A DNA stretch of 30,350 bases from WHSM01 sp050701635 (lineage in GTDB: Bacteria > Actinomycetota > Actinomycetes > Mycobacteriales > Micromonosporaceae): contig JBOGDF010000016.1 of assembly GCA_050701635.1 (NCBI GenBank), positions 1-30,350 of the forward strand, read 5' to 3'. The translations under genes were made by a program, and so were the position numbers. Of the stretch, positions 7,522 through 16,638 are shown piece by piece. The notes under the pieces were generated by a model. It was given only the letters and a program-made list of their open reading frames with translations. It did not search any database and was not told where the DNA came from. Numbering within the stretch: position 1 is the first letter of the stretch; each line of letters starts with the position of its first letter.

Positions 7522-10083
7522 CTACTCGTACGCGATGGCCTCCAGCACGTTCAGCCGCGAGGCGCGGAACGCCGGCCACCAGGCGGAGATCACGCCCGCG
7601 ATGATCGCGACCACCACGAACCCGACCAGCTGTACGCCGGGCAACGCGATCGTGGTCAGCTGGTTGAGGTCCATCAGGGTGGTGGCGACGGCGTACCCGA
7701 GGGCGAGCCCGAGCCCGATCCCGAGCAGGCAGCCGAACACCGCCATGATCACCGACTCCACCCGGATCATGCGTTTCACCTGCTTGCGTGCCATCCCGAT
7801 GGCGCGCAGCATGCCCAGCTCCCGGGTGCGTTCGTACACCGACAGCAGCAGGGTGTTCAGGATGCCGAGGAAAGCGATCACCACCGCCAGCACCAGCAGC
7901 CCGTTGAAGATGTTCAGCGTGAGGTCGATCTGGCTGGCGATCTGCTCCACCATGTCGCTGCGGTCGGCCACGCTCACCATCGGGTAGTCGGCCATCAGCT
8001 TCTCGACGTCGGCGACCACCGCGTCGGCGTCGGCCCCGGAGTCGAGCTTCAGGTAAGCCTGGCTCGCGAGATCCCCGGCGAAGTACCGGTTCACAGACGA
8101 GTCGAGCACCGGCCCGCTCATGCCGAGCTCGCTGTCGTACACCCCGATCAGCTCGTACGTACGGTCGCCGCCCTTCGCCAGCTTGATGCTGATCTCGTCG
8201 CCGACCTTCCAGCTGTTGTCCTCGGCGGTCTGCGAGTCGACCACGATCTCGTTATCGCTGAGGTCCCGGATCTCCCCGTCCTCGGCGGTCATCGCGAACA
8301 GGCTCTTCGCGTCGCCCAGGTCGGTCGCCAGGACGAAGCCTTCCTTGTCGTCGACCGTCCCGACCGAGACGAACAGCGGCACCGCCTTCGCCACGCCGTC
8401 GAGCTCGCGTACCTTGTCGAGTGACTCGGTGCTGAAGCCCTCCTTGCCGGTCGGGGCCTGGGTGCTCTGGGTGTTGATGATCACGTCGGCGCCGCGCTGG
8501 TCGTTGAGGATCTCCAGCGTGGTGGCCTTGAAAGACGCGCCCAGCATCGACAGCGCACTGACCAGCGTCACGCCGATCATCAGCGCCGCCGCGGTCACCG
8601 CCGTACGCCGCGGATTCCGCAGCGCGTTGCGGCGCCCCAGCTTGCTGGCCGCGCCCCACGACAGCAGCCAGCCGACAAGTCCGGCGAGCGGCCTCGTGAA
8701 CACCGGTGACAGCAACGCCACACCGAGGAACACCAGCAGTACGCCCAGCCCCATCACCTGCAGCGTGGCATCGCCCATGCCGCGCAGCGCGAACCCGAAC
8801 GCCACCGCACCCGCGATGGTCAGCAGCAGCCCGGAGACCACCAGCCAGCGCAGCGGCTTGTCCGGCTTCACCACGTCCCGCATCGCCGCCACCGGCGGTA
8901 CGCCGGATGCCCGGATCGCGGGGATCATCGCCGCCACCAGGGTGACCCCGACGCCGGTGGCGACCGCGATCAGCACCGTCGACAGGCTGACCAAAATGCC
9001 GCCGTCGGGCAGCTCGAGACCCAGTGCCCCGAACACTCCGCGTACCGCGGCGCCCATGCCGACCCCGAACAGCAGCCCCAACGCCGAGCCGACCAGGCCG
9101 ACGATCACCGCTTCCACCAGCATGGTCACGGTGACCTGGCGCCGGTTGGCGCCCAACGCTCGGAACAGCGCCAGCTCCCGGGATCGCTGCGCGACCACGA
9201 TGTTGAAGGTGTTGAAGATCAGGAAGATCCCGACCAGCAGCGCCACCAGCGCGAAGCTCAAGAAGAACCAGTTGATGAAGCCCAGCCCCTCCTTGATCTG
9301 GCTGGCCTGTTCGTCGGCGAGCTCCTTGCCGGTCTTCGCCTCGAACGCGCTCGGGATCACCTCGGCGACCCGGCCCTTGAGCACCGCGTCGGAGACCCCG
9401 TCGTCGGCGATCACGGAGGCGCCGGAGAACACGTCCTCCTTGCCGTAGAACAGCCGCTGCGCCTCCGGCACGGTGAAGCCGACCATCGTCTCGCCGCCGA
9501 GCGACTCCCGGTCACCGGAGTACACCAACGTGCCGACGACGGTGAAGTCACGCGCTTTGTGCTCCAGCGGTACGTACACCTTGATGGTGTCGCCGATCCC
9601 GACCTCCGCGGCGGTGGCGGTACGCCGGGTGATCGCGACCTCGCCGTCGGCGTCGGGGGCTTCGCCCTCGGCGAGCCGCAGCACCGACTCGGGTCGCTCC
9701 AGCTCCGCGGGATCGAGCCCGACGCCGAGCGACGGCGGACCGCCGGTCTGCACCGCCTTGCCGGTCTCGCTGTGGAACGGGACCACGCCTTCGGAGCTGA
9801 CGTCGCCGTTGACCCGCCGTACGCCGTCGACGGCTTCGATCTCGTCCAGGTCGTCGGCGGTGAGCCGGGGCGGCTCGGCGGCGTCTCCGGCGTCGGGGCC
9901 CGGCTGGACCTGCACCGACACGTCCTGGTTGATGGTGGCGAACAGCTTGTCGAAGCCGGCCGACAGGCTGTCGGTGAGCACGTTGGCGCCGGAGACGAAG
10001 CCGACGCCGAGCATCACCGCGATCACGGCCAGGGCCAGCCGCAGCTTACGCTGCATCAGGCCTTTCAGGGTGGCGCGCAGCAT
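7522..10083 (-). CDS. ABC transporter permease, FtsX/MacB type, tandem
   Basis: An 853-residue permease with two FtsX-like halves and about ten predicted membrane helices. An N-terminal helix (LRLALAVIAVMLGVGFVSGANV) precedes a large extracytoplasmic MacB-like domain (about residues 40-265). Three helices follow, then a central pair, a second helix with another extracytoplasmic domain (about 480-715), and three C-terminal helices. Each half carries the RSRELALFRALGANRRQV / RTRELGMLRAIGMARKQV coupling motif that contacts the ATPase. Proteins of this type act by mechanotransmission to export lipids, antibiotics or peptides, or to release lipoproteins, rather than by classical uptake. The ATG overlaps the ATPase stop by one base. 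The two-component system upstream is a plausible regulator. Confidence 0.92.
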   Translation of the reverse strand: MLRATLKGLMQRKLRLALAVIAVMLGVGFVSGANVLTDSLSAGFDKLFATINQDVSVQVQPGPDAGDAAEPPRLTADDLDEIEAVDGVRRVNGDVSSEGVVPFHSETGKAVQTGGPPSLGVGLDPAELERPESVLRLAEGEAPDADGEVAITRRTATAAEVGIGDTIKVYVPLEHKARDFTVVGTLVYSGDRESLGGETMVGFTVPEAQRLFYGKEDVFSGASVIADDGVSDAVLKGRVAEVIPSAFEAKTGKELADEQASQIKEGLGFINWFFLSFALVALLVGIFLIFNTFNIVVAQRSRELALFRALGANRRQVTVTMLVEAVIVGLVGSALGLLFGVGMGAAVRGVFGALGLELPDGGILVSLSTVLIAVATGVGVTLVAAMIPAIRASGVPPVAAMRDVVKPDKPLRWLVVSGLLLTIAGAVAFGFALRGMGDATLQVMGLGVLLVFLGVALLSPVFTRPLAGLVGWLLSWGAASKLGRRNALRNPRRTAVTAAALMIGVTLVSALSMLGASFKATTLEILNDQRGADVIINTQSTQAPTGKEGFSTESLDKVRELDGVAKAVPLFVSVGTVDDKEGFVLATDLGDAKSLFAMTAEDGEIRDLSDNEIVVDSQTAEDNSWKVGDEISIKLAKGGDRTYELIGVYDSELGMSGPVLDSSVNRYFAGDLASQAYLKLDSGADADAVVADVEKLMADYPMVSVADRSDMVEQIASQIDLTLNIFNGLLVLAVVIAFLGILNTLLLSVYERTRELGMLRAIGMARKQVKRMIRVESVIMAVFGCLLGIGLGLALGYAVATTLMDLNQLTTIALPGVQLVGFVVVAIIAGVISAWWPAFRASRLNVLEAIAYE

Positions 10084-10871
10084 CAGTGCGCCCCCGGCCG
10101 CTCGCTCGGGTCGACCTCGGCTCCCACGTCGAGCCGCTTGAGCCGGTCCAGTACGTCCTCGGCGGTGGGGTCGAGCATCTCGTCGACGATCTGGCCGTCG
10201 GCGAGGAAGATGATCCGGTCGGCGTACGAGGCGGCGACCGGGTCGTGGGTCACCATCACGATGGTCTGGCCGAAGTCGCGTACCGAGTTGCGCAGGAAGT
10301 GCAGCACCTCGGAGCCGGACTTCGAGTCCAGGTTGCCGGTGGGCTCGTCGGCGAACACCACATCGGGCTTGCTGACGAAGGCGCGCGCGCACGCCACCCG
10401 CTGCTGCTGGCCGCCGGAGAGCTCGGTGGGGCGGTGGTGCAGCCGGTCCCGCAGCCCGACGGTGTCGACCACGGTGTCGAACCACGCCTGGTCGACCTTG
10501 CGGCCAGCGATCGACAGCGGCAGCCGGATGTTCTCCTCGGCGGTCAGCGTCGGCAGCAGGTTGAACTGCTGGAAGATGAAGCCGACCTTGTCCCGGCGCA
10601 GCCTGGTGAGCTTGCCGTCGGAGAGGCCGGTGACCTTGGTGTCGCCGATCCAGACTTCGCCCTTGCTCACGCTGTCCAGCCCGGCCAGGCAGTGCATCAG
10701 CGTGGACTTGCCGGAGCCGGACGGCCCCATGATCGCGGTGAACCTGCCTCGTTCGAAGTCCGTACTCACGCTGCGCAGCGCGATTACCTGCGCCTCGCCG
10801 GAGCCGTACGCCTTCCACACCTTCGCCGCACGTGCCGCGACGCCGGTTGTCGTATCCACAGTGGTGGTCAC
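10083..10871 (-). CDS. ABC transporter ATP-binding protein (MacB/LolD type)
   Basis: A 262-residue ATPase that energises the tandem FtsX permease encoded immediately downstream. Walker A GPSGSGKST is at 49-57, the Q-loop FQQFN around Gln101, the signature LSGGQQQR at 151-158, Walker B VVFADEP at 171-177, and the switch histidine in VTHDP at 209. The sequence NLLPTLTAEENIRLPL is typical of the MacB/LolD/FtsE class. The GTG at 10871 has a purine-rich GGGGGACGG stretch upstream. Its TGA shares one base with the permease ATG, indicating translational coupling. The C-terminal 30 residues after the fold are an extension of unknown role. Confidence 0.94.
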   Translation of the reverse strand: MTTTVDTTTGVAARAAKVWKAYGSGEAQVIALRSVSTDFERGRFTAIMGPSGSGKSTLMHCLAGLDSVSKGEVWIGDTKVTGLSDGKLTRLRRDKVGFIFQQFNLLPTLTAEENIRLPLSIAGRKVDQAWFDTVVDTVGLRDRLHHRPTELSGGQQQRVACARAFVSKPDVVFADEPTGNLDSKSGSEVLHFLRNSVRDFGQTIVMVTHDPVAASYADRIIFLADGQIVDEMLDPTAEDVLDRLKRLDVGAEVDPSERPGAH

Positions 10872-10967
10872 CCCACCGTCCCCCTTTGAATTCCTCGGTA
10901 CGGCGATCGCCGCCCTAGATCACGGTAGGTGGCCGCCGGTGCGCGTACCTCATGCTTCGGAAGGGTC

Positions 10968-11014
10968 TGCCCCCCACCTTCCGGTGGAGGCACCCCTACG
11001 GGATCTCACCCGTA
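10968..11014 (-). terminator. Two tandem stem-loops between the response regulator and ABC ATPase
   Basis: The first hairpin pairs 10968-10978 with 10983-10992 (core CCACC-TTCC-GGTGG). The second is a perfect TACGGG-N6-CCCGTA (10997-11014). They lie 33-79 bases past the response-regulator stop. They probably end the two-component transcript, or attenuate read-through into the exporter. No T-tract follows. Confidence 0.45.
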
Positions 11015-11046
11015 CGGCGAGCCTGGACCGTCACGCCGCGTGAGAG

Positions 11047-11730
11047 TCAAGCGCCGGGGCGGATCAGGCCGGACTCGTACGCCAGCACCACCGCCTGCAC
11101 CCGGTCGCGCAGCCCGAGCTTGGTCAACAGGTGCCCGACGTGGGTCTTCACGGTGGTCTCGCTGACGTGCAGCTCGGCGGCGATCTCGGAGTTGGACAGC
11201 CCCTTCGCGACGAGCACCAGCACCTCGCGTTCCCGCTGGGTGAGGTCGTCGAACTGGCGGGGCGGGGTCGCCGACGGGTCGGGCAGGTGGTCGGCGAACT
11301 TGTCCAGCAGCCGGCGCAGGATCCGCGGCGCCACCACCGCCTCACCGGCGGCGACGGTGTGGATGGCGAGCACCAGCTCCTCGGCCGGTACGTCCTTGGC
11401 CAGGAACCCGCTGGCGCCGGCGCGTAGCGCCCCGACCACGTACTCGTCGAGGTCGAAGGTGGTGAGGATCAGCACGCGTACCGGGAGTCGGGCGGCGGTG
11501 ATCGCGGCGGTGGCGGCCACCCCGTCCATCCGCGGCATCCGGATGTCCATCAGCACCACATCGGGCTGCAGCCGGCGCGCCAGCTCCACCGCCTCGGCGC
11601 CGTCGGCCGCCTCGCCCACCACATCGATCTCCGGTTCGCCACCGAGCACCATCCGGAACCCGGTACGCAGCAGCGGCTGGTCGTCGGCAAGCAGCACCCG
11701 TACCGGACGGACGGTCGTGTCCTCGGTCAT
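11047..11730 (-). CDS. NarL/FixJ-family response regulator
   Basis: A 227-residue two-domain regulator. The receiver domain has the acidic pair D16-D17, the phospho-acceptor D62 (VVLMDIRMPRMDG), the T90 switch residue and K112. The C-terminal LuxR-type helix-turn-helix is LTQREREVLVLVAKGLSNSEIAAELHVSETTVKTHVGHLLTKLGLRDRVQAV (about 165-215). Its ATG follows the sensor-kinase stop without a gap, so the pair is co-translated. The ABC exporter downstream on the same strand is the likeliest target. The stimulus is not deducible. Confidence 0.95.
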   Translation of the reverse strand: MTEDTTVRPVRVLLADDQPLLRTGFRMVLGGEPEIDVVGEAADGAEAVELARRLQPDVVLMDIRMPRMDGVAATAAITAARLPVRVLILTTFDLDEYVVGALRAGASGFLAKDVPAEELVLAIHTVAAGEAVVAPRILRRLLDKFADHLPDPSATPPRQFDDLTQREREVLVLVAKGLSNSEIAAELHVSETTVKTHVGHLLTKLGLRDRVQAVVLAYESGLIRPGA

Positions 11731-12951
11731 CTACGCCTTCATCTCCTGTGGTGCCGCCAGGCTGAGCCGTTCGGTGCCCTCCACCGGGATGGTGGCGTAC
11801 ACCCGGAAACCGCCACCGGTACGGGGCCCGGTGGAGAGCTGGCCGCCGTACAGGATGACCCGTTCCCGCATCCCGACCAGGCCGTGTCCGACTCCGCTGG
11901 GCGCCAGCGCGGGCCCTCGACCATCGTCGGTGATCTCGATGGTGAGCAGCCCGGGGGAGCAGGTCACCCGTACGGTGGCGCTGGCCTTGCCGGCGTGTTT
12001 GATCGTGTTGGTGAGCGCCTCCTGCACGATCCGGTACGCCGCCAGCGCCAGCCCGGGGTCCAGGTCGTCCGGCCCGGGGTCGAGCTCGGCGGTCACCGGC
12101 AGGCCGGTGTCGCGGATCTGGTCGATCAGGTGGCGTACCGCGGTCAGGCCGGGTTGCGGCACCAGCTCCGCGGGCTCGGACTCGGTACGCAGCACGTCCA
12201 GCAGCCGGCGCAGCTCGCGCATCGCGCTGCGGCCGGTCTCCTCGATGGTGGCCAGCGCGGTCTGCGCCGCCTCCGGATCCCGCTTGCCGCTGCGCCGGGC
12301 GCCGCTGGCCAGCACTCCCATCACGCTGACGTGGTGGGCCACCACGTCGTGCAGCTCCCGGGCGATCCGGCGCCGCTCGTCGGCGACCGCCTGGGAGGCG
12401 AGTGCCCGCTGGTTGGACTCGGCGGCGTACGCGCGTTCCTCGAGCGCGATCGCGTACGCCCGGCGGGTGTAGACCGTACGCCCGACCAGGAAAATGAACA
12501 GCGCGAACACGGTATTGCTGATCAGCACGTACGTGAGGCTGCCGGCGTACGGCATCTCGTCCCGGGACACCACCGCCACGCTCATCGCCGGGGCCCACAT
12601 CACGAGGCTGGCGAACAGCGCAGGCCGCAACGGCAGGTACGCCGCCGCGGTGTAGCTGACCACGATCAGCGACACGCTCTGGCTGGACCACAGGTCGAGG
12701 TCGATCAGCGGAACCGCGCACAGCACCGCCGTGCCGACCACAGCGGGCCACAGCCAGCGGCGCCGGATCGCGATCGGCGCCGCGCCGAGCGGGGCCATCA
12801 GCAGCATCGGCCACCACGAGGCGGGCCGGAACTCAACGGGGCCGACCCGGACCAGCACCACGGTCAGCACGCACAGCACCACCGCCATCAGCGTGTCCGC
12901 GGCGAGCGGGCGATGGCGGAACCATGCGGTCATAACCGGAAACGTCGGCAC
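11731..12951 (-). CDS. Sensor histidine kinase (NarL-system type)
   Basis: A 406-residue membrane kinase. About six membrane helices occupy roughly residues 20-160 with very short loops, so the signal is probably sensed in or at the membrane. A short coiled linker leads to the HisKA_3 dimerisation domain, with the phospho-accepting histidine in RRRIARELHDVVAHHVSVMG (His201 with this start). The HATPase domain shows the N box EALTNTIKHA, the G1 box DDGRG and the G2 box GVGHGLVGMRER. I chose the GTG at 12951 because a TAGCGT -10 box ends 7 bases before it. A GTG at 12960 and an ATG at 12933 are alternatives. The stop directly abuts the response-regulator ATG. Confidence 0.92.
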   Translation of the reverse strand: MPTFPVMTAWFRHRPLAADTLMAVVLCVLTVVLVRVGPVEFRPASWWPMLLMAPLGAAPIAIRRRWLWPAVVGTAVLCAVPLIDLDLWSSQSVSLIVVSYTAAAYLPLRPALFASLVMWAPAMSVAVVSRDEMPYAGSLTYVLISNTVFALFIFLVGRTVYTRRAYAIALEERAYAAESNQRALASQAVADERRRIARELHDVVAHHVSVMGVLASGARRSGKRDPEAAQTALATIEETGRSAMRELRRLLDVLRTESEPAELVPQPGLTAVRHLIDQIRDTGLPVTAELDPGPDDLDPGLALAAYRIVQEALTNTIKHAGKASATVRVTCSPGLLTIEITDDGRGPALAPSGVGHGLVGMRERVILYGGQLSTGPRTGGGFRVYATIPVEGTERLSLAAPQEMKA

Positions 12952-12958
12952 GGACTCC

Positions 12959-12964
12959 ACGCTA
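12959..12964 (-). promoter_or_regulatory. -10 box, leaderless sensor kinase gene
   Basis: TAGCGT on the minus strand, 7 bases before the GTG at 12951. It overlaps an alternative GTG at 12960, which argues for the shorter protein. Confidence 0.45.
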
Positions 12965-13033
12965 GCGGTCGCTCGAGCCGCCGAGTCAGCGGTCAGGCCG
13001 ATCTTCGTCTCCTCCCTGAGACGTACCCAGGGC

Positions 13034-13948
13034 TCACGGCTCTTCTGTCACTCGCTCGTCGGCCGGCGCCACCGGTGCGGGTTTCTCGGGGAACGGCGGG
13101 GGAGTGCCGCCGAACGCCGGGCACAACGCCTGATGCCGGCACCAGCCGCACAGCTTGCTGGGCTTGGGGCGGAACTCCTTCGCCTCGGTGGCGCGCTCGA
13201 TCGCCTGCCACAGCGCCATCAGGGTGCGCTCGAAGCGCAGCAGCTCGTCGGGCTCCGGGGCGTAGTCGCAGGCCTCCCGGTCGGACAGGTAGAGCAGCCG
13301 CAACACCCGCGGCACCACACCCCGGGTACGCCACAGCACCAGCGCGTAGAACTTCAGCTGGAACAGCGCACGGGCCTCGAACGCCTCCCGCGGCGCACCG
13401 CCGGACTTGTAGTCGACCACCCTGATGTCGCCCGCGGGCGAGACGTCGAGCCGGTCGATGATCCCGCGCAGCCGCAGCCCGTCGCCGACCGTGACCTCGA
13501 CCTTGGTCTCCCGCTCGGCGGGCTCCAGCCGCTGCGGGTCCTCCACCGCGAAGTAGCCCTCGACCAGCTGGCCGGCCGACCCGAGCCACTGCTGGGCGGC
13601 GGTCGCGTCGTCGAACAGCTCCGCCAGCTCCGGGGCCTCCTCGGTGAGCCGCTGCCACTGCGGCGTCACCAGCCCCTGCGCGGCGGCGACGGTACGTTCG
13701 GCAGCCGGCAGGTCGAACAGCCGCTCCAGCACCGCGTGCACCAGGGTGCCGCGCAGCTGGTCCGGGGTCGGCTGCTCCGGGATCCGGTCGATCGCGCGCA
13801 GCCGGTAGAGCAGCGGGCAGGTCTTGAAGTCGGCGGCGCGCGACGGCGACAGCGACGGCCCCGACGGCTCGGTCTGCTCAACCTGCTCGGCCTGCTCCGC
13901 CGGCTCGCCGGGGAGCTGGTCGGCGTCGGCACTCACGCTGGTCACCAT
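13034..13948 (-). CDS. RecB/Cas4-like PD-(D/E)XK nuclease with a putative Fe-S cluster
   Basis: A 304-residue protein of the RecB-type exonuclease superfamily. Catalytic positions are visible as H71 in the GTLVHAVLE helix, D165 in GIIDRLD, and D179 and K181 in VVDYKSG, followed by the QLKFYALVL helix. Four cysteines (C44 in FKTCPLLYRL; C267, C270 and C276 in CGWCRHQALC) match the split 4Fe-4S pattern of AddB and Cas4 nucleases. About 30 residues at the N-terminus look disordered. The ATG at 13948 follows a TAGGGT -10 by 7 bases. The gene is the divergent neighbour of the M50 protease. No CRISPR array is present, so a Cas4 role is unlikely, and DNA repair is the better guess. Confidence 0.9.
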   Translation of the reverse strand: MVTSVSADADQLPGEPAEQAEQVEQTEPSGPSLSPSRAADFKTCPLLYRLRAIDRIPEQPTPDQLRGTLVHAVLERLFDLPAAERTVAAAQGLVTPQWQRLTEEAPELAELFDDATAAQQWLGSAGQLVEGYFAVEDPQRLEPAERETKVEVTVGDGLRLRGIIDRLDVSPAGDIRVVDYKSGGAPREAFEARALFQLKFYALVLWRTRGVVPRVLRLLYLSDREACDYAPEPDELLRFERTLMALWQAIERATEAKEFRPKPSKLCGWCRHQALCPAFGGTPPPFPEKPAPVAPADERVTEEP

Positions 13949-13955
13949 GTCAGGA

Positions 13956-13961
13956 ACCCTA
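13956..13961 (-). promoter_or_regulatory. -10 box, leaderless nuclease gene
   Basis: TAGGGT on the minus strand, 7 bases before the ATG at 13948. There is no ribosome site between. Confidence 0.5.
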
Positions 13962-14001
13962 GGCCAGGGGTACGACGAGACGGCGGCAACGCGCAGCCCC
14001 G

Positions 14002-14007
14002 TAGCAT
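14002..14007 (+). promoter_or_regulatory. -10 box, leaderless M50 protease gene
   Basis: TAGCAT lies 7 bases before the GTG at 14015. With the divergent box at 13956-13961 it makes a 66-bp bidirectional promoter region. Confidence 0.5.
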
Positions 14008-14014
14008 CGGGACC

Positions 14015-15181
14015 GTGGAGCCTTCCGAGCCGTCCGAGTCCTCCGAACCGTCCCGCCGGCCCGACCCGCTGGCGCGGCGATCCGGCTTCCTGGTCGGCCG
14101 GCTGCTCGGCGTACCGGTGTATCTGGCGCCGTCCTGGCTGCTGCTCGCGGTGGTGGTGACCGTGGTGTACGGGGGCGTGGTCGCCGAACGCCGCCCCGAG
14201 CTCGGCACCGCCGCGTACGCCGTCGGATTCGGCTTCGTGATCTCGCTGGCGATCTCCGTACTGCTGCACGAGCTGGGCCACGCCCTGACCTGCCGGCGGT
14301 ACGGCATCGGCGTACGCGCCATCACGCTGGAGATGCTCGGCGGCTACACCGAGATGGAGGGCGAGGCGCCGCGGCCGTCGGTGGAGGCGATGGTGGCGCT
14401 GGCCGGGCCGCTGATCTCCGGGGCGCTGAGCGTGGTCGGGGTAGCGACCGTGATCATCCTGCCGACGGACACCGTGTGGTTCGAGCTGGCGTTCCAGTTC
14501 GCCGCCAGCAACGTGCTCGTCACCGTGTTCAACCTGCTGCCCGGGCTTCCGCTCGACGGCGGCCGGGCGCTGCGCGCCGGGGTCTGGGCCGCCACCAGCG
14601 ACAAGCACCTGGGCAGCCGGATCGCCGGCTGGAGCGGCCGGGCGGTCGCCGTGGTGGTGGTGCTGCTGCTCGCCGCGGGCTGGGCGTTCGGGGTGATCGG
14701 TCCGTTCGGGCTGGTGTTCGCCGGCATTGTCGCGATGGTGCTGTGGATCGGCGCCACCCACGCGATCCGCGCCGGCATGGTCGGTGCCCGGCTCGGCGGC
14801 CTGTCGGTACGCGACCTGGTACGTCCGGCGATCGGCGTACCGAGTCAGACGTCTCTGGCCGAGGCGCTGCGCCGGGCCGAGCCGGAGGGTGAGATCGGGA
14901 TCGTGGTGACCGACTCGGCGGATCGGCCGGTGGCGGTGGTGGGACAGCAGGCGGCGGACGCCGTACCGACCGAGCGCCGGCCCTGGGTACCGGTGGATTC
15001 GGTGGCACGTACCCTAGGGCCCGGCCTGACGCTGCCCGCCGACCTGGTCGGCGAAGCGGTTCTGCGCGCGGTGCAGGCCACCCCCGCCACCGAATACCTG
15101 GTCGTGGCGGGCGGCGAGGTGCTCGGCGTGCTGCGCGCCGAGGATCTCGCCAGCCGGCTCGACGCGAAGAGGAACGCCTGA
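14015..15181 (+). CDS. Site-2 protease family protein (M50 metalloprotease)
   Basis: A 388-residue integral membrane zinc protease that would cleave substrates within or near the membrane. The HELGH zinc motif is at 85-89 in a membrane helix, and the third ligand lies in NLLPGLPLDGG (173-183, Asp181). About six membrane helices fall between residues 38 and 250. The cytoplasmic C-terminal region (265-385) looks like a degenerate pair of CBS modules (VRDLVRPAIGVPSQTSLAEALRR, then VLGVLRAEDLASRL), a common arrangement in this subfamily that may sense nucleotides. The Pro/Ser/Glu-rich first 20 residues are poorly conserved in appearance. The GTG at 14015 fits the leaderless -10. The stop directly abuts the TrmI start, so the two are probably co-transcribed. 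The substrate is unknown; anti-sigma factors are typical of other M50 proteases. Confidence 0.92.
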   Translation: MEPSEPSESSEPSRRPDPLARRSGFLVGRLLGVPVYLAPSWLLLAVVVTVVYGGVVAERRPELGTAAYAVGFGFVISLAISVLLHELGHALTCRRYGIGVRAITLEMLGGYTEMEGEAPRPSVEAMVALAGPLISGALSVVGVATVIILPTDTVWFELAFQFAASNVLVTVFNLLPGLPLDGGRALRAGVWAATSDKHLGSRIAGWSGRAVAVVVVLLLAAGWAFGVIGPFGLVFAGIVAMVLWIGATHAIRAGMVGARLGGLSVRDLVRPAIGVPSQTSLAEALRRAEPEGEIGIVVTDSADRPVAVVGQQAADAVPTERRPWVPVDSVARTLGPGLTLPADLVGEAVLRAVQATPATEYLVVAGGEVLGVLRAEDLASRLDAKRNA

Positions 15182-16452
<1,271 letters not shown>

Positions 16453-16488
16453 CGTGAGCACCTCCTCGCGCGTATGCGTACCCGACCC

Positions 16489-16494
16489 AGGGTA
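16489..16494 (-). promoter_or_regulatory. Candidate -10 box of the ferredoxin gene
   Basis: TACCCT on the minus strand, about 36 bases before the GTG at 16452. This leaves a short leader that contains the AGGAGGTG ribosome site. Confidence 0.35.
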
Positions 16495-16553
16495 TGGCCT
16501 CGGGGTGGAATCGCCATCCCGGGACCACCCGGATGACTGGTACGCCACATGCG

Positions 16554-16575
16554 TTCGTAAGAGGAGTGTTACGAA
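16554..16575. promoter_or_regulatory. Inverted repeat TTCGTAA-N8-TTACGAA, candidate operator
   Basis: Two perfect 7-bp arms are separated by 8 bases in the divergent promoter region between the ferredoxin and mpa genes. The repeat lies 24 bp upstream of the probable mpa -10 box. Its centre-to-centre spacing of about 15 bp suits a dimeric regulator binding nearby major grooves. The cognate protein is not evident. Confidence 0.5.
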
Positions 16576-16599
16576 AGGCCCTGAGCCGGTTTTAGCGGC

Positions 16600-16605
16600 T
16601 AGGGT
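16600..16605 (+). promoter_or_regulatory. Candidate -10 box of mpa
   Basis: TAGGGT lies 33 bases before the GTG at 16639, leaving a leader that carries the GGGGAGG ribosome site. No consensus -35 is visible. Confidence 0.45.
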
Positions 16606-16638
16606 GGTACACACGACCTCGAGCCGGGGAGGTGAGAC

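Noticed and set aside
13034..13948. Cas4 of a CRISPR system
   Set aside because: The cysteine layout and PD-(D/E)XK core are shared with AddB-like and other RecB-family proteins. There is no array, Cas1 or Cas2, and the synteny is with trmI and the proteasome.
16600..16605. Leaderless start for mpa from the TAGGGT box
   Set aside because: The box is 33 bases from the GTG and a strong GGGGAGG ribosome site is present, so this transcript has a normal leader.
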